Source: Bradyrhizobium roseum
GTDB lineage: Bacteria; Pseudomonadota; Alphaproteobacteria; Rhizobiales; Xanthobacteraceae
Direction: 5' to 3'
Length of the DNA stretch: 64,000 nucleotides
NCBI RefSeq assembly: GCF_030413175.1
Contig: NZ_CP129212.1
Location: 4,092,001-4,156,000 of the forward strand
In this document: positions 23,042-33,800 of the stretch, piece by piece
Layout: each line of letters begins with the position of its first letter
How positions within the stretch are numbered: position 1 is the first letter of the stretch
Made by a program: the position numbers and the translations under genes
Notes under the pieces: generated by a model
Databases searched by the model: none
Told to the model about the DNA's origin: nothing
What the model saw: the letters and a program-made list of their open reading frames with translations, nothing else

Positions 23042-23989
23042 ATGCGTATTGCGGCAGGGCTGATCATTGCGGGTGCGGTTTCGCTGTTGGCATCGAGCGC
23101 GGCCTGGTCACAGGCGCTGCCCCCCGCCAGAGCCCCGGCACCCGCCCCCCAGGCGGTGCCCGCCCCTGCCCCGCCGCCCACGCCGGTTTCGACGCGCCCG
23201 CCCTGCAACAATCCGAATGCGCTCGGCATCGGCCGCACTGTCGAGATCGACACGACGGGCGGTCCCGGCTTCGGCTTCGAGCATTTCAAGGAGCTCGACT
23301 TCCTGCGCGACAAGGAAGTGGTGCTGACCTTCGACGACGGTCCGTGGCCGGTGAACACGCCTTCGGTCCTCAAGACGCTGGCGGATGAATGCACCACCGG
23401 CATCTTCTTCCCGATCGGCAAGCACGCCACCTATTATCCCGAAATCCTGCGGCAGGTGATGGCGGCCGGCCATTCGGTCGGCTCGCACACCTGGTCGCAT
23501 GCCGCCCTCGTCAACAAGAAGCTGACCGAGCAGCAGCGCAAGGATGAAATCGAAAAAGGATTCAGCGCCGTGAAATGGGCGCTGGGCGGCAAGGCGCCGG
23601 CGCCGTTCTTCCGTTTCCCGGCACTGCAGCACCCGCCGGAAATGGTGACCTATCTCGGCAGCCGCGACGTCGGCATCTTCTCCTGCGATCTCGATTCCTT
23701 CGACTTCAAGGCGAGCAAGGCGCAGACCATCATCGACACCGTGATGCGCAAGGTCGAAAAGAACGGCAAGGGCATCATCCTGATGCACGACTTCCAGAAG
23801 CATACCGCCGAAGCCCTGCCCGAGCTTTTGAAGAAGCTCAAGGAAGGCGGCTACAAGGTGGTCGCGATGCGCGCCAAGGCGCCGATCCAAACGCTCGCGC
23901 AATATGACGAGGACATCGTCAAGGATTTGAAGCTGCCGACCGTGAGCTCTCGTCCGGTTTCCAGCGTCGTGCAGACGATCTCGGAATAG
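23042..23989 (+). CDS. Secreted polysaccharide deacetylase (NodB homology domain)
   Basis: 315 residues with a signal peptide (IIAGAVSLLASSAAWSQ) and a Pro/Ala-rich stretch (about 26-55) before the catalytic domain. The NodB motifs are clear: VVLTFDDGPWPVNTP (T-F-D-D catalytic base and metal Asp), SVGSHTWSHAAL (H-x3-H metal ligands), FFRFPALQHPP and IILMHDFQKHT with the catalytic His. Family members remove N-acetyl groups from peptidoglycan, chitin-like or exopolysaccharide chains in the periplasm or cell surface. AAGGAA precedes the ATG. The DHFR-like gene follows 12 bp later, so the two are likely co-transcribed. Confidence 0.87.
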   Translation: MRIAAGLIIAGAVSLLASSAAWSQALPPARAPAPAPQAVPAPAPPPTPVSTRPPCNNPNALGIGRTVEIDTTGGPGFGFEHFKELDFLRDKEVVLTFDDGPWPVNTPSVLKTLADECTTGIFFPIGKHATYYPEILRQVMAAGHSVGSHTWSHAALVNKKLTEQQRKDEIEKGFSAVKWALGGKAPAPFFRFPALQHPPEMVTYLGSRDVGIFSCDLDSFDFKASKAQTIIDTVMRKVEKNGKGIILMHDFQKHTAEALPELLKKLKEGGYKVVAMRAKAPIQTLAQYDEDIVKDLKLPTVSSRPVSSVVQTISE

Positions 23990-24001
23990 CGCGGCGCAAC
24001 T

Positions 24002-24556
24002 GTGGCGCTGCGCATCGAGGGCTACGTCATCGTTTCCGCGGACGGCATGCTGGCCGACGCGCGCAACGTCATGCCGGACGAATTGAAGTTCGAGGGCGAC
24101 AAGGCGTTCTTCACAAATGCCCTCGACTGCGCCGACCTGATCGTGCATGGCCGCAATTCCTACGAGGACCAGCCGAACTCGCCGCGGCGTAAGCGGATCT
24201 TTCTAACGCGCAAGGTCGCGTCGACCGCACCCGATCCGGCCAATCCGAAATCGACCCTGTGGAATCCCGACGGCGCGTCGTTTGAGGCCGCTTGCCACCA
24301 TGCGGGAGTCAATGCCGGCACGGTTGCCGTGATCGGCGGCCCCGGCGTGTTCGACATGTTCATGGACCGCTACGATGTGTTCTGGCTCTCCGTGGCGCCG
24401 AATGTCTACCTGCCCGGCGGCGAGCCCTGCTTTCCCGGCGTCCCTGCCCGTTCGCCGCAGCAGATCCTCGCGGCGCACGGCCTGCGCGCCGGCGAGCCGC
24501 AGATGCTCGATCCGGCCGAAGACGTCAGCGTCACGCCGTGGCGGCGCGACGCTTGA
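24002..24556 (+). CDS. Dihydrofolate reductase-like protein
   Basis: 184 residues from a GTG 12 bp after the deacetylase. The pattern fits the DHFR/RibD C-terminal fold: LRIEGYVIVSADGMLAD at the N-terminus, ADLIVHGRNSYE, KRIFLTRKV and GTVAVIGGPGVFDMFMDRYDVFWLSVAPN. Database members are annotated as dihydrofolate reductase, but the usual substrate-binding details are only partly seen, so it may be a flavin/deaminase-type relative. Cytoplasmic, NADPH-dependent. No folate gene is near. Confidence 0.72.
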   Translation: MALRIEGYVIVSADGMLADARNVMPDELKFEGDKAFFTNALDCADLIVHGRNSYEDQPNSPRRKRIFLTRKVASTAPDPANPKSTLWNPDGASFEAACHHAGVNAGTVAVIGGPGVFDMFMDRYDVFWLSVAPNVYLPGGEPCFPGVPARSPQQILAAHGLRAGEPQMLDPAEDVSVTPWRRDA

Positions 24557-24566
24557 ACGCACTGGA

Positions 24567-25019
24567 CTACACGTCCCCGTAAGCCGCCTCGGCGGGCCGC
24601 GGACCGCGGCCGTAGCCTGCGATCATGAACAGCGCGCCGATGAGCGAGAGGTTCTTCAGGGCGTCGATCAGCGTCCTGGCGTTTTCAGGCGCCGGCTGGT
24701 TCCAGAAATCGTGGAAGTAGAAGGTCGCGGCGATCACGAAGACGATCAGCAGCATCGCAAAGAACCGCGCGCCGAAATTCACCGCGATCATCAGGCCGGC
24801 GAGGATCTCGAAACCGCCGGCGGCATACGCCAGGATTTGCGGCATCGGCAAGCCCGCCATGGTTTCGAGCTGCGAGGTATAGGGCGCGAGCTGCGCCGGA
24901 ATGATCACCTTGGACGCGATGTAGTCTGCCGTCTGCTGGATCGCGAAAAGCTTGGTCGCTCCCGTGTACATGAAGAGAACGGCGAACAGAACTCGCCCGA
25001 AGGTTACTAACGCTGGCAT
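24567..25019 (-). CDS. DoxX family membrane protein
   Basis: 150 residues from ATG 25017-25019 (GAGG eight bases upstream). Four hydrophobic helices: VTFGRVLFAVLFMYTGATKLF, ILAYAAGGFEILAGLMIAVNF, FFAMLLIVFVIAATFYF, LIGALFMIAGYG. R-x-x-F-x-x-x-F-x-x-x-G-x-x-K near the start is characteristic of DoxX/DUF4870-type proteins. The family includes subunits of thiosulfate:quinone oxidoreductase and many small membrane proteins of unknown function linked to redox stress. It converges with the DHFR-like gene. Confidence 0.82.
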   Translation of the reverse strand: MPALVTFGRVLFAVLFMYTGATKLFAIQQTADYIASKVIIPAQLAPYTSQLETMAGLPMPQILAYAAGGFEILAGLMIAVNFGARFFAMLLIVFVIAATFYFHDFWNQPAPENARTLIDALKNLSLIGALFMIAGYGRGPRPAEAAYGDV

Positions 25020-25043
25020 GGGATCGGCCTCACTGGATGGCAT

Positions 25044-25279
25044 GCAAAAAGAGCAGGCGGCAAGAAACGATTATGGGCGTTTCATCTCGACTTTTCAAAC
25101 GCTTAAATCGAAACCACCCGCGCAGGGGCCTGCGCGGACTCACGGTCTAACCTGACCTTCCGATCGAAGCAGAACCAAGGCGCTTTTTTGATCATAGCGT
25201 TTTCAGGAGACGCTACCAGCGCCCCCGGGGAAGAAATGCTCCAGGGCGACCGACCGAATCGCCGGTCCTGAAACCCGCC
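25044..25279. other. Intergenic stretch, no gene seen
   Basis: 236 bases between the maeB stop and the DoxX start, both on the minus strand. It should hold the maeB terminator and the DoxX promoter. No T-run hairpin is clear; a 5-bp GACCG/CGGTC stem lies at about 25251-25266. Confidence 0.35.
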
Positions 25280-27589
25280 CTACCCGAACAGCGTCGGCTG
25301 CGCGCGGCCGGCGCGCTCCTGGGCTTCGACGGCGGCGACCGCCGTCATGTTGAGCACGCCGCGCGCCGTCACCCCGGGGGTGAGGATATGCGCCGGACGC
25401 GCCGGCCCGATCAGGATCGGCCCCACCGGCAACGCATCCGCCAGCGTCTTGATCATCTGGTAGGCGACGTTGGCGGTGTCGAGGTTCGGCATGATCAGGA
25501 TATTGGCGTCGCCTTCAAGGTTGGAATGCGGCAGCACCAGTTTTCGCGCCGCAGCCAGCAGCGCGGTATCGCCCTGCATCTCGCCGTCGGCCTCGATCTC
25601 CGGGTGCTTCTCCTTCAACAGCGCGGTGGCGCGGCCCATCTTGCGCGAGGAATCGGTGTCGTAGCTGCCGAAGTCGGAATGCGAGACGAAAGCAACGCGC
25701 GGCTTCATGTTGAAGCGCTGCACATGATTGGCCGCCAGCGAGGCCATCTCGCAGAGTTCCTCGGCGCTCGGGTTCGGCCGCACCTGCGTGTCGGCGATGA
25801 AGTACGAACCCTTGCTGGTGATCATCATCGACAGCGCTGCGAAATCGCTGACGCCCGGCAAAAAGCCGACGATTTCCCGGACATGCCGCAGGTGGCTCAT
25901 GTAGCGGCCTTCGACGCCGCACAGCATCGCATCGGCCTCGCCGCGGACCACCGCAAGTGCTGCGATCACCGTGTTGTTGGTGCGAACGACGGTGCGCGCG
26001 GCTTCCGGCGTCACGCCGCGCCGGCCGGCGACGTCGATATAGGTCTGCACGTAGGAGCGGTAGCGCGGATCGTCCTCGGGATTGACGAGATCGAAATCCT
26101 GCCCGGCCTTGATCGAGAGGCCGAAGCGCTTGAGCCTGGCCTCGACGACGGAGGGACGCCCGACCAGGATCGGCCGGGCCAGTTTTTCCTCCAGCACCAC
26201 CTGCGTGGCGCGCAGCACGCGCTCGTCCTCGCCCTCGGCATAGATCACGCGCACCGGCTGGGTCTTGGCCTTGGCGAACACGGGTTTCATCACGAGGCCG
26301 GAGCGGAACGCAAAGCGTTCCAGCAGCGCGGTGTATTCGTCGAAATTCGTGATCGGCCGCGTCGCCACGCCGGACTCCATCGCAGCCTTCGCCACCGCCG
26401 GCGCGATGCGCAGGATCAGCCGCGGATCGAACGGACTGGGGATCAGCGAGCCCGTGCCAAACCCCTGGGTCTCGGCACCGTCGAAGCCGCGGGCAACCGC
26501 ATCCGACGGCGGATCGCGCGCGAGCTGCGCGATGGCGTCGACGGCGGCGTGCTTCATTTCCTCATTAATGCTGGTGGCGCCGACATCGAGCGCGCCGCGA
26601 AAGATGAACGGGAAGCACAGCACGTTGTTGACCTGGTTCGGGAAGTCGGAGCGGCCGGTGCAGATCATCGCGTCGGGGCGGGCTTTCCGCGCCTCTTCCG
26701 GCATGATTTCCGGATTCGGATTGGCCAGCGCCATCACCAGCGGCTTGTCGGCCATCGTCTTGACCATCTCCGGTTTCAGCACGTCGGGCGCGGATAATCC
26801 CAGGAAGATATCCGCGCCGCCGATCACGTCGGCCAGCACGCGGGCGCTGGTCTTCTGCGCATAGACCGCCTTCCAGCGGTCCATCAGCGTGTTGCGGCCC
26901 TCATGCACCACGCCGTCGATGTCGCAGACCCAGATGTTCTTGCGTTGCGCGCCGAGCGACACCAGAAGATTCAGGCACGCGATCGCGGCCGCGCCGGCGC
27001 CCGAGCAGACGATCTTCACATCGGAGAGCTTCTTGCCGTTCAGCAGCAGCGCGTTGGTGATCGCGGCGCCGACGATGATGGCGGTGCCATGCTGGTCGTC
27101 GTGGAACACCGGGATCTTCATCCGCTCCTTGAGCTGCGCTTCGATCTCGAAGCACTCCGGTCCCTTGATGTCTTCGAGGTTGATGCCACCGAACGTCGGC
27201 TCCAGCGCGGCCACCGTCTCGACCACGCGTTCGATGGTGTCGGCGGCGATTTCGATGTCGAAGACGTCGATGCCGGCGAATTTCTTGAACAGGACCGCCT
27301 TGCCTTCCATGACCGGCTTGGAGGCCAGCGGGCCGATATTGCCCAATCCCAATACGGCGGTGCCGTTGGAGACAACGGCAACCAGATTGGCGCGGGCCGT
27401 CAGCGACGCCGCTTCGGCCGGATTGTTGGCGATTTCGGTACACGCGGCGGCAACGCCGGGGGAATAGGCCAGCGCAAGGTCGCGCTGGTTGGCGAGCGGC
27501 TTGGTCGCCTGGATCTCGAGTTTACCCGGCCGGGGCAGCCTGTGATACGCCAGCGCCGCGGCGCGAAGGTCCTCAGAATACGACGACAT
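25280..27589 (-). CDS. maeB: NADP-dependent malic enzyme, MaeB type (malic enzyme-phosphotransacetylase fusion)
   Basis: 769 residues from the ATG at 27587-27589 with GGGGGAA upstream. The malic N-domain (about 1-160) contains [16 protein letters not shown] and [28 protein letters not shown]; the NAD(P) domain (about 160-420) has [22 protein letters not shown]. From about 430 to the end is a phosphotransacetylase-like domain ([54 protein letters not shown] type ending). It decarboxylates malate to pyruvate with NADP; the PTA part is regulatory, lacking phosphotransacetylase activity in studied rhizobial enzymes. In rhizobia it feeds pyruvate/acetyl-CoA during growth on dicarboxylates. Confidence 0.92.
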   Translation of the reverse strand: MSSYSEDLRAAALAYHRLPRPGKLEIQATKPLANQRDLALAYSPGVAAACTEIANNPAEAASLTARANLVAVVSNGTAVLGLGNIGPLASKPVMEGKAVLFKKFAGIDVFDIEIAADTIERVVETVAALEPTFGGINLEDIKGPECFEIEAQLKERMKIPVFHDDQHGTAIIVGAAITNALLLNGKKLSDVKIVCSGAGAAAIACLNLLVSLGAQRKNIWVCDIDGVVHEGRNTLMDRWKAVYAQKTSARVLADVIGGADIFLGLSAPDVLKPEMVKTMADKPLVMALANPNPEIMPEEARKARPDAMICTGRSDFPNQVNNVLCFPFIFRGALDVGATSINEEMKHAAVDAIAQLARDPPSDAVARGFDGAETQGFGTGSLIPSPFDPRLILRIAPAVAKAAMESGVATRPITNFDEYTALLERFAFRSGLVMKPVFAKAKTQPVRVIYAEGEDERVLRATQVVLEEKLARPILVGRPSVVEARLKRFGLSIKAGQDFDLVNPEDDPRYRSYVQTYIDVAGRRGVTPEAARTVVRTNNTVIAALAVVRGEADAMLCGVEGRYMSHLRHVREIVGFLPGVSDFAALSMMITSKGSYFIADTQVRPNPSAEELCEMASLAANHVQRFNMKPRVAFVSHSDFGSYDTDSSRKMGRATALLKEKHPEIEADGEMQGDTALLAAARKLVLPHSNLEGDANILIMPNLDTANVAYQMIKTLADALPVGPILIGPARPAHILTPGVTARGVLNMTAVAAVEAQERAGRAQPTLFG

Positions 27590-27846
27590 GCATTTCCCCC
27601 ACGGGCTTTCACGGCCTCGAATCACGCGCGAGGCCGGTCTTTATTCGAACCATCAGTTTTGCGGCAGATTCAGTTGGATGTGAAGCACGGGCAACCGCTT
27701 GGATGCAACATCGGAGGGCGTTCTCTCAACAAGGAGGCATCGACGCAGTGCACCAAAGCCGGTAGCATATTATCCTTCCTACACCATCCCCTTGACCGAC
27801 ATGTGGCAATTTTGCCTCCGCCATGCCGGCGTCCGGAGCACAACCA

Positions 27847-29823
27847 ATGGTAAAGATCGTGATGGGCCTGGTCGCCGCGGTGGCGATCGCGGTGGGCGGC
27901 TTCTTCGGCTTCGAGTTTTATGCGCAACACCGGGTCGCCAGCGAAATAGCGACCGCGTTCGAACAAATCAGAGCCGGCGGCGGCAAGGCAAGCCACGGCA
28001 AGGTGTCGTTCGACGCGCGCAGCCGCACGGTCAGGATCGCCGATATCGCGACCGAAACGGCCTCGCAGCCGCCGGTCAGCGTAAAGATCGCCAGCCTCAC
28101 GGCTACCGGGGTCCATCAGCCGGATACGGGGAAATTCTCCGCCGACAGCATCGAAGCGTCGGATGTCGAAATCGGCGGCAGCATTGGCGGTGCGGCCGGG
28201 GGGCGCATTTCCTACAAGATGCCACGGCTCGACATGAAGGACTACAACGGCCCCGCGGGCCTGCCGACGCAGCCCGCTTCTGCCTCCATGATCGGGGCCT
28301 ATCGATCCGCGCTGGCGCAGTTTGCCGCGGTCTCCGCGTCTTCGATCACCGTGCCCTCGATCGTCGGAACCATGACCAATTTCGGCGCGGTAACTTCGGC
28401 TGACTTCACCTATAGCGGCGTCGCATTGCGCGACATCAAGAGCGGCAAAATCGCGTCGGCGCAGATCGAGCGCAACGCGTTCACGGCCAGCACCCAGCAA
28501 GCGGGCAAATCCGACAAATTGACCGGCGAAATCCTCAATTTCGTTTCGCGCGATATCGACGCCGCGGCGGTCGCCGCCATTCTCGATCCGCAAATGGCGA
28601 ACGAGGACAAATACCAACGCTTCTACGGTCAAACGACCGCCGGCCCCTACACCATTAAGTCCGCGCAGGGCATGCGCATGCGCATCGAGGAAATGAGCCT
28701 CGACGACATCAGCGGGCGGCCGTCACGGCTGCAGATTCCGTCGCTGCTCACGCTGATGCCACCGGCCGGCGCCACGCCGACGCCGGCCCAGGCGCGAGAA
28801 ATCATGGAGAGGATGGCTAACATCTATGAGGGCATCCGGATCGGAAAAGCCGAAATGCGCGGCATGTCGGTGGAAACGCCGGAGGGCCCGGTCAAGCTCG
28901 CCGCGATCCGGTTCAGTCTGGAGAACGGCAAGGTCGGCGAATTCGCGATCGAGGGCGTCGACGGACGCACATCCAAGGGCCCCGTCAAGGTCGGGCGCTT
29001 CGCGCTCAAATCCCTTGATGTCGCCGGCTTGTTGCGCATGGCAGCGGAGTTCTCGAGCACGGGGCAGCCGCCGTCACCCGACAAAGCGCTGGCGCTCATC
29101 CCGCTGATCGAGGGCGTCGAACTGAAGGGCTTCACAGCGCCGTACAAGGACATGGGCAAGCCGCTCAGCATCGACGCGTTCGCCTTGGACTGGAGCCAGT
29201 TCGTCGGCCCGATCCCGAGCAAGACACGGCTGGCGATGAAAATGTCGGCTCCCCTCGATGCGCGAGATGCCGGGCAGAAAGCGCTGGTCATGGGCGGCCT
29301 GGACCGGGCGGCGATCAATCTCGATTTCGGAACCGCCTGGACGGAAAACTCCGGCGAATTCGTGTTCGAGCCGGTGGCGCTCGAAATCGGCGGCCTCATG
29401 AAAGCCTCGGCGCGGGTATCGCTTGCCAACGTACCGAAGGCGATGTTCTCGGCCGACCCGGCCAGGGCGATGGTCGCGGCGGTGCAGCTCCAAGCCGGCA
29501 CGATCGAACTTAATTTGCGCGACACCGGCGGCGTCGATCTTGGAGTCGCTCAATACGCCCGCACCCGAAACGTCAGCCGCGAGGACGCAAGGAAAGCGAT
29601 CGCTCAGAGCATCAGGGACACCAGCACAACCGAGACCCTTTCAGCCACAATGGAGGCGCTCAGGGGCGCGCTGATCAGCTTTGTCGAGACCCCCGGGCAA
29701 GCGCTGATCGTCAAGCTGACGCCGCGCGCAAAAGTGCCGGCGTTGCAGCTTTTTCAACTGCTGAAGACCGACCCGCTGCTCGCGCTGGCGCAATTCCGGA
29801 TCGAGGCTTCGACGGGGCTGTGA
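27847..29823 (+). CDS. Large membrane-anchored protein of unknown function, 658 aa
   Basis: Start at ATG 27847 (MVKIVMGLVAAVAIAVGGFFGFEFYAQHRVASEI): one N-terminal membrane helix and then a long periplasmic part. The body is beta-rich, with repeats of the type K-V-S-F-D-A-R-S-R-T-V-R-I-A-D-I and D-I-K-S-G-K-I-A-S-A-Q-I, reminiscent of AsmA/YdgA-type lipid-transfer proteins, but I see no firm homology. Two helical stretches (about 320-345 and 580-620) interrupt. No catalytic motif is evident. It is divergent from maeB and convergent with aspS (13 bp). A role at the envelope is inferred only from topology. Confidence 0.55.
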   Translation: MVKIVMGLVAAVAIAVGGFFGFEFYAQHRVASEIATAFEQIRAGGGKASHGKVSFDARSRTVRIADIATETASQPPVSVKIASLTATGVHQPDTGKFSADSIEASDVEIGGSIGGAAGGRISYKMPRLDMKDYNGPAGLPTQPASASMIGAYRSALAQFAAVSASSITVPSIVGTMTNFGAVTSADFTYSGVALRDIKSGKIASAQIERNAFTASTQQAGKSDKLTGEILNFVSRDIDAAAVAAILDPQMANEDKYQRFYGQTTAGPYTIKSAQGMRMRIEEMSLDDISGRPSRLQIPSLLTLMPPAGATPTPAQAREIMERMANIYEGIRIGKAEMRGMSVETPEGPVKLAAIRFSLENGKVGEFAIEGVDGRTSKGPVKVGRFALKSLDVAGLLRMAAEFSSTGQPPSPDKALALIPLIEGVELKGFTAPYKDMGKPLSIDAFALDWSQFVGPIPSKTRLAMKMSAPLDARDAGQKALVMGGLDRAAINLDFGTAWTENSGEFVFEPVALEIGGLMKASARVSLANVPKAMFSADPARAMVAAVQLQAGTIELNLRDTGGVDLGVAQYARTRNVSREDARKAIAQSIRDTSTTETLSATMEALRGALISFVETPGQALIVKLTPRAKVPALQLFQLLKTDPLLALAQFRIEASTGL

Positions 29824-29836
29824 GCTGCCCCGAGTC

Positions 29837-31612
29837 CTAGCCCTTTTCCGGCAAGTTCAGCCGGATGTGCAACTCGCGAAGCTGCTTGATCGCGACCTCC
29901 GACGGCGCGCCCATCAGCAGGTCGACGGCCTGCTGGTTCATCGGGAACAGCGATATCTCGCGCAGATTCGTGGTGCCGCAAAGCAGCATCACGATGCGGT
30001 CGACACCCGCCGCCATGCCGCCATGCGGCGGCGCGCCGTACTGGAACGCGCGGTACATGCCGCCAAACCGTTCGACCACGTCGTTCTCGCCATAGCCCGC
30101 GATCTCGAACGCTTTCACCATGGCTTCCGGCTTGTGGTTTCGGATGCCGCCGGAGGCGATCTCGTAGCCGTTGCAGACGATGTCGTACTGGAACGCCTTG
30201 ATGGTCAGCGGGTCCTTGGTCTGCAGCGCTTCGAGGCCGCCCTGCGGCATCGAGAACGGGTTGTGCGAGAAGTCGATCTTCTTCTCGGTCTCGTCATATT
30301 CGTACATCGGGAAGTCGACAATCCAGGCGAGTTCGAACCGGTCCTTGTCGACCTGGTTCAGATCCTCGCCGACCTTGGTGCGCGCGAGCCCCGAAAACTT
30401 CCAGAACTTGTCGGGGTCGCCAGCCACGAAGAACGCGGCGTCGCCGTCCTTCAATCCGAGCTGGCTGCGGATCGCCGCGGTCCGTTCCGCGCCGATGTTG
30501 TTGGCAAGTGGACCCGCGCCCTCGCCGCCCTCACGCCACATAATGTAGCCGAGGCCGGGCTGGCCTTCGCCTTGCGCCCACGAGTTCATGCGGTCGCAGA
30601 ACGCGCGCGATCCACCGCCGGGTCCGGGGATCGCCCAGACCTGGTTCTTTGGATCTTCCAGCATCCGCGCGAACACCTTGAAGCCGGAGCCGCGGAAATG
30701 CTCGGAGACATCCTGCATCTCGAGCGGGTTACGCAAATCGGGCTTGTCGCTGCCGTATTTCTTCAAGGCTTCGGCAAACGGAATCTTCCGCCAGCCTTTT
30801 GTCACCGGCTTGCCCTTGGCGAATTCCTCGAACACGCCCGTGATCACCGGCTCCATCGCCGTGAACACGTCCTCCTGCTCGACAAAGCTCATCTCGACGT
30901 CGAGCTGATAAAACTCGCCCGGCAGGCGATCGGCGCGCGGATCCTCGTCGCGGAAACACGGCGCGATCTGGAAGTAGCGGTCGAAGCCCGACATCATCAG
31001 CAGCTGCTTGTATTGCTGCGGCGCCTGCGGCAGCGCGTAGAATTTGCCGGGATGAATGCGCGACGGCACCAGGAAATCCCGCGCGCCTTCCGGCGATGAC
31101 GCCGTCAGGATCGGGGTCTGGAACTCAAAGAAGCCCTGCTCCTTCATCCGCTTGCGCATCGAGTCGACGATGGCGCCGCGGGTCATGATGTTTTGGTGCA
31201 GCTTTTCGCGGCGCAAGTCGAGGAAGCGGTATTTCAGCCGGATATCCTCGGGGTATTCCTGCTCGCCGAACACTGGCAGCGGCAGCTCGGCCGCGGGCCC
31301 AAGCACCTCGATCTCGCTGACATACACCTCGACCATGCCGGTCGGCAGTTCCGGATTGTCGGTGCCCTCGGGGCGGCGGCGCACCTTGCCGTCGATCCGT
31401 ACCACCCATTCCGAGCGGAACTTTTCCACTTCCTTGAACGCCGGCGAGTCCGGGTCAGCCACGCATTGGGTGATGCCGTAATGGTCGCGCAAATCGATGA
31501 ACAGCACGCCGCCATGGTCGCGGATACGATGGCACCAGCCGGAAAGACGGGCGGTCTGGCCGATGTCGCTGTCGCGGAGCGCGCCGCATGTATGTGACCG
31601 GTAGCGATGCAT
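29837..31612 (-). CDS. aspS: Aspartyl-tRNA synthetase
   Basis: 591 residues, full length for the bacterial AspRS. N-terminal OB anticodon-binding domain with [36 protein letters not shown]. Class II motif 2 is [18 protein letters not shown] (about 215), and motif 3 is [26 protein letters not shown] (near the end); the GAD insert lies between. It charges tRNA(Asp) in the cytoplasm. Alphaproteobacteria mostly use a non-discriminating form together with GatCAB, so charging of tRNA(Asn) too is likely but unproven here. It starts with ATG 193 bp from the divergent selO start. Confidence 0.96.
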   Translation of the reverse strand: MHRYRSHTCGALRDSDIGQTARLSGWCHRIRDHGGVLFIDLRDHYGITQCVADPDSPAFKEVEKFRSEWVVRIDGKVRRRPEGTDNPELPTGMVEVYVSEIEVLGPAAELPLPVFGEQEYPEDIRLKYRFLDLRREKLHQNIMTRGAIVDSMRKRMKEQGFFEFQTPILTASSPEGARDFLVPSRIHPGKFYALPQAPQQYKQLLMMSGFDRYFQIAPCFRDEDPRADRLPGEFYQLDVEMSFVEQEDVFTAMEPVITGVFEEFAKGKPVTKGWRKIPFAEALKKYGSDKPDLRNPLEMQDVSEHFRGSGFKVFARMLEDPKNQVWAIPGPGGGSRAFCDRMNSWAQGEGQPGLGYIMWREGGEGAGPLANNIGAERTAAIRSQLGLKDGDAAFFVAGDPDKFWKFSGLARTKVGEDLNQVDKDRFELAWIVDFPMYEYDETEKKIDFSHNPFSMPQGGLEALQTKDPLTIKAFQYDIVCNGYEIASGGIRNHKPEAMVKAFEIAGYGENDVVERFGGMYRAFQYGAPPHGGMAAGVDRIVMLLCGTTNLREISLFPMNQQAVDLLMGAPSEVAIKQLRELHIRLNLPEKG

Positions 31613-31804
31613 GGTATTCCCAAAAAACAGATGTCGGAGGTCAGAATCGGGGGCAAAAGCCCGCGCGAATTGCCGGAGGGTTTACCCGACGCGGAACGGG
31701 GCGGCAACCAATGGCGAGGCCTGTTTCGGGCCCGGGAAGCGAGATTTACGCTCTCATCCGCCCGAACCGTTTGCCTATTCCGTGCCCGCGCCTATCTTTG
31801 GGTC

Positions 31805-33274
31805 ATGACCGTCCATTTCCCGTTCCAGAACACCTATTCGGCCCTGCCGGCGAGCTTTTTCGCCCGCGTGGCCCCGACCCCCGTGGCTGCGCCCCGGCTG
31901 ATCAAGCTGAACCGGCCGCTCGCCCTCCAGCTCGGGCTCGATCCCGACCTGCTGGAGAGCCCGGAAGGCGCCGAAATCCTCGCCGGAAAGCGCCTGCCCG
32001 ACGGGGCCGACCCGATCGCGATGGCCTATGCCGGCCACCAGTTCGGCCATTTCGTGCCCCAACTGGGCGACGGAAGGGCGATCCTGCTCGGCGAGGTCAT
32101 CGACAAGGATGGCATCCGCCGCGACATCCAGCTCAAGGGATCCGGCCCGACGCCGTTCTCGCGCCGGGGCGACGGCCGCGCCGCGCTCGGGCCGGTGTTG
32201 AGGGAATACATCGTCAGCGAGGCGATGTGTGCGTTGGGCATTCCGACTACGCGTTCGCTCGCCGCGGTAACGTCAGGCGAGCGCGTGCAGCGTGAAACCA
32301 TGCTGCCCGGCGCGGTGCTGACGCGCGTGGCGTCGAGCCATATCCGCGTCGGCACATTCCAGTTCTTCGCCGCGCGCGGCGACACCGACGGCGTGCGGAA
32401 ACTCGCCGACCATGTCATCGCGCGCCACTACCCCGACATCGGGATGGCCGAGCGCCCCTATCACGCGCTGCTCGAACGCGTCGTCGCGCGTCAGGCCGAT
32501 CTGGTCGCGCGCTGGCTGCTGGTCGGCTTCATCCACGGCGTCATGAACACCGACAATACATCCGTCTCGGGCGAGACCATCGATTACGGCCCCTGCGCCT
32601 TCATGGACGACTACAACCCCGCACAGGTGTTTTCGTCGATCGACGAGATGGGCCGCTACGCCTATGCCAACCAGCCGCAGATCGCGCTGTGGAATCTGAC
32701 GCGGCTGGCCGAATGCCTGCTGCCGCTGTTGGCCGACGACAAGGACAAGGCGATCGAACAGGCGCAAATGATCCTCGGCGAGTTCGCCGAAAAATTCACC
32801 ACAGCCTACCAGTCGGGCCTGCGCAAAAAGATCGGCCTGTTCATCGCGCGCGACGGCGACGAAGCGCTGGTGCAGGACCTGCTCGACGCCATGGCAAAGA
32901 ATGCCGCCGACTTCACCCTTACCTTCCGTGGCTTGGCAAATGCCGCAGCGGATTCCGACGACAGCGTTCGCGCGCAATTCACCGATCCCGCAGCCTTCGA
33001 CGAATGGGCCGTGCGCTGGCGAACACGCATCGCCGACGAACCGCAATCACCGGCCGAACGGCAGGCCGCGATGCGTGCGGTCAATCCGGCCTTCATCCCG
33101 CGCAACCACCGCGTCGAGGCCGTGATCCAGGCGGCCCTGAACGACGATTACGCGCCGTTCGAGGAATTGCTGGCGGTGCTGTCGAAGCCGTATGAGGATC
33201 AGCCGCAATTCGCGGCCTACACCGAGCCGCCGCTGCCCGAGCAGCGCGTCACGCAGACGTTCTGCGGGACGTGA
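31805..33274 (+). CDS. selO: Protein adenylyltransferase SelO (YdiU family)
   Basis: 489 residues from ATG 31805; the in-frame stretch to 31607 lacks homology. Pseudokinase signatures are clear: [62 protein letters not shown], then [27 protein letters not shown], whose D-N and D-Y-G take the place of the kinase catalytic and DFG residues. SelO transfers AMP from ATP to Ser, Thr or Tyr of target proteins and is linked to oxidative stress. The family C-terminal redox motif is present only as TFCGT, with a single Cys. Next to aspS, divergent. Confidence 0.93.
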   Translation: MTVHFPFQNTYSALPASFFARVAPTPVAAPRLIKLNRPLALQLGLDPDLLESPEGAEILAGKRLPDGADPIAMAYAGHQFGHFVPQLGDGRAILLGEVIDKDGIRRDIQLKGSGPTPFSRRGDGRAALGPVLREYIVSEAMCALGIPTTRSLAAVTSGERVQRETMLPGAVLTRVASSHIRVGTFQFFAARGDTDGVRKLADHVIARHYPDIGMAERPYHALLERVVARQADLVARWLLVGFIHGVMNTDNTSVSGETIDYGPCAFMDDYNPAQVFSSIDEMGRYAYANQPQIALWNLTRLAECLLPLLADDKDKAIEQAQMILGEFAEKFTTAYQSGLRKKIGLFIARDGDEALVQDLLDAMAKNAADFTLTFRGLANAAADSDDSVRAQFTDPAAFDEWAVRWRTRIADEPQSPAERQAAMRAVNPAFIPRNHRVEAVIQAALNDDYAPFEELLAVLSKPYEDQPQFAAYTEPPLPEQRVTQTFCGT

Positions 33275-33288
33275 GGCGCCAGTCTCGC

Positions 33289-33370
33289 TGCGTCATTGCG
33301 AGCGCCGCGAAGCAATCCATCGTTCAACAAGCGGACAGATGGATTGCTTCGCGGCGCTCGCAGTGACGTA
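33289..33370. repeat. Intergenic palindromic element, type 3
   Basis: Two 33-base arms (33289-33321 and 33338-33370) are inverted copies with 2-3 mismatches, sharing GAGCGCCGCGAAGCAATCCA, around a 16-base loop. This sequence is familiar as a repeated palindrome in Bradyrhizobium and Rhodopseudomonas genomes. It follows the selO stop by 14 bases and may stabilise the 3' end of the transcript. Confidence 0.75.
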
Positions 33371-33505
33371 GTAAGAGCAGCCATTAACCCAATTCCTTAA
33401 GCTCCCGTCCACCATCCGCACGCACGCGTCCTCACCTGGTTCCACAAATTAAGAAGCCCTCAACGCGCGCCCCACAATCTATCGATATATTGGGGGAGAA
33501 TTGCC

Positions 33506-33616
33506 GTGGACGCGTTTGCTTTCGAAATCATAGGAATGGCGATGATCGGGCTCTGCCTCATCGTGCTCGCGATCCCGTCGGGCCGCCGTCGGTCCCGGCA
33601 CATCCGGTACGAGTAA
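33506..33616 (+). CDS. Micro-protein with one membrane helix, 36 aa
   Basis: GTG at 33506 with GGGGAG eight bases upstream. The product begins V-D-A-F-A-F-E, continues IIGMAMIGLCLIVLAI (a single membrane helix) and ends with a basic tail (PSGRRRSRHIRYE), giving N-out / C-in topology by the positive-inside rule. It is too short for most gene callers. Such single-pass micro-proteins are frequent in Bradyrhizobium; partner unknown. Confidence 0.5.
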   Translation: MDAFAFEIIGMAMIGLCLIVLAIPSGRRRSRHIRYE

Positions 33617-33800
33617 TCCCGACCATAAGCCAAGCTCAAAGGGCCTGCCCGGTACGTTCCTGCCGTCTACAACACCCAGCCCCCATTGAGTCGCAAAAAA
33701 GCCGTGCTCAGGCTCAAATGAACGGCTCAAATCTCCCGCGACACCCTTGACATATCAGCGTTTTCGGCAGAACGCCTGTCGGAAGCGTCATGGATTGTTC

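Noticed and set aside
25388..26797. 469-residue plus-strand frame inside maeB
   Set aside because: Antisense shadow of the malic enzyme gene; low-complexity Arg/His/Gly composition.
29867..31099. 410-residue open frame on the plus strand across aspS
   Set aside because: Antisense to a certain gene; product is His/Arg/Glu-rich with no domains, the expected result of high-GC codon bias on the opposite strand.
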